A stretch of 5,964 nt of DNA from JAQVUB01 sp033809415 (GTDB lineage Bacteria; Verrucomicrobiota; Lentisphaeria; Oligosphaerales; Oligosphaeraceae): the NCBI GenBank assembly GCA_033809415.1, contig JAPXLT010000286.1:1-5964 (forward strand), in the 5' to 3' direction. This document shows, in pieces, positions 5,838 through 5,964 of this stretch. Numbering within the stretch: position 1 is the first letter of the stretch; each line of letters begins with the position of its first letter. Under the pieces are notes generated by a model that saw only the letters and a list, made by a program, of their open reading frames with translations, had not been told where the DNA came from and made no database searches. The position numbers were made by a program, and so were the translations under genes.

Positions 5838-5964
5838 GTCCACAAAGTCCACAAAGTCCACAAAGTCCACAAAGTCCACAAAGTCCACAAAGTCCACAAA
5901 GTCCACAAAGTCCACAAAGTCCACAAAGTCCACAAAGTCCACAAAGTCCACAAAGTCCACAAAG
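5838..5964. repeat. Perfect 9-bp tandem array (GTCCACAAA), cut by the window edge
   Basis: Fourteen exact copies of GTCCACAAA run from 5838 to 5963, and the next unit begins at 5964, so the array continues beyond the window. There is no substitution in any unit. Nine is a multiple of three, so all six frames translate to tripeptide repeats without stops except where flanks intervene (for example DFV and WTL on the minus strand). These create long spurious reading frames that extend to the leuS start. The perfect homogeneity implies recent expansion or active slippage. Confidence 0.97.

Noticed and set aside
5478..5960. Minus-strand 160-residue frame with N-terminal DFV repeats
   Set aside because: The first part is translated 9-bp DNA repeat and the rest is low-complexity intergenic sequence that also contains the 33-bp element. 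It overlaps the leuS start out of frame and shows no family-like composition.

Overview
The window holds two long genes, both on the minus strand: leuS (leucyl-tRNA synthetase, 2912-5503) and, downstream of it in transcription order, a membrane-anchored tetratricopeptide-repeat (TPR) protein of unknown role (397-2667). Every space outside these genes is filled largely with simple tandem repeats or small hairpin repeats. The organism looks like a free-living or host-associated bacterium of moderate GC. The LeuRS variant (HVGH, an 'HPEGYT' signature, loss of the zinc-knuckle cysteines, a 'TMPQWAGSCWYYLRYIDP' block) and GTCC-rich intergenic tandem repeats suggest the PVC superphylum, perhaps Lentisphaerota/Victivallales. 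That placement is an inference from memory and not a proof.

Layout from left to right. 1-131 is an 11-bp, two-variant tandem array that runs off the left edge. 164-252 is a composite hairpin repeat: two 22-bp near-identical copies flanking a perfect 8-bp-stem hairpin. 259-334 is a degenerate GTCCAT repeat. 337-364 is a weak AT-rich terminator-like hairpin for the TPR gene. 397-2667 is the TPR gene with a good ribosome binding site. The 244-bp gap 2668-2911 contains a 33-bp hairpin element (2752-2784) fused to an 18-unit heptamer array (2784-2909), which ends 2 nt from the leuS stop codon. 2912-5503 is leuS. The 461 bp from 5504 to the right edge contain no convincing gene. They carry a possible weak leuS promoter, several small direct and inverted repeats, a second, inverted copy of the 33-bp element (5723-5755), a short GTGGTGC heptamer array, and a perfect 9-bp array (5838-5964) that runs off the right edge.

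The two genes have no evident shared pathway. leuS supplies Leu-tRNA for translation, while the TPR protein probably acts as a scaffold or partner-binding protein at the inner membrane. The gap between them is large and repeat-rich, so they may be transcribed separately.

The most interesting material is non-coding. (i) A 33-bp element occurs in opposite orientations on either side of leuS; its substitutions preserve an 8-bp hairpin on one strand only, through G-U wobbles. (ii) In the heptamer array all three unit variants keep a run of at least three Gs on the mRNA strand, giving a long potential G-quadruplex tract directly after the leuS stop. (iii) Arrays with different periods (11, 9, degenerate and one 7-bp variant) share a GTCC core. 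I found no CRISPR array, defence system, transposase, tRNA or rRNA, and I do not claim a new multi-gene system here.
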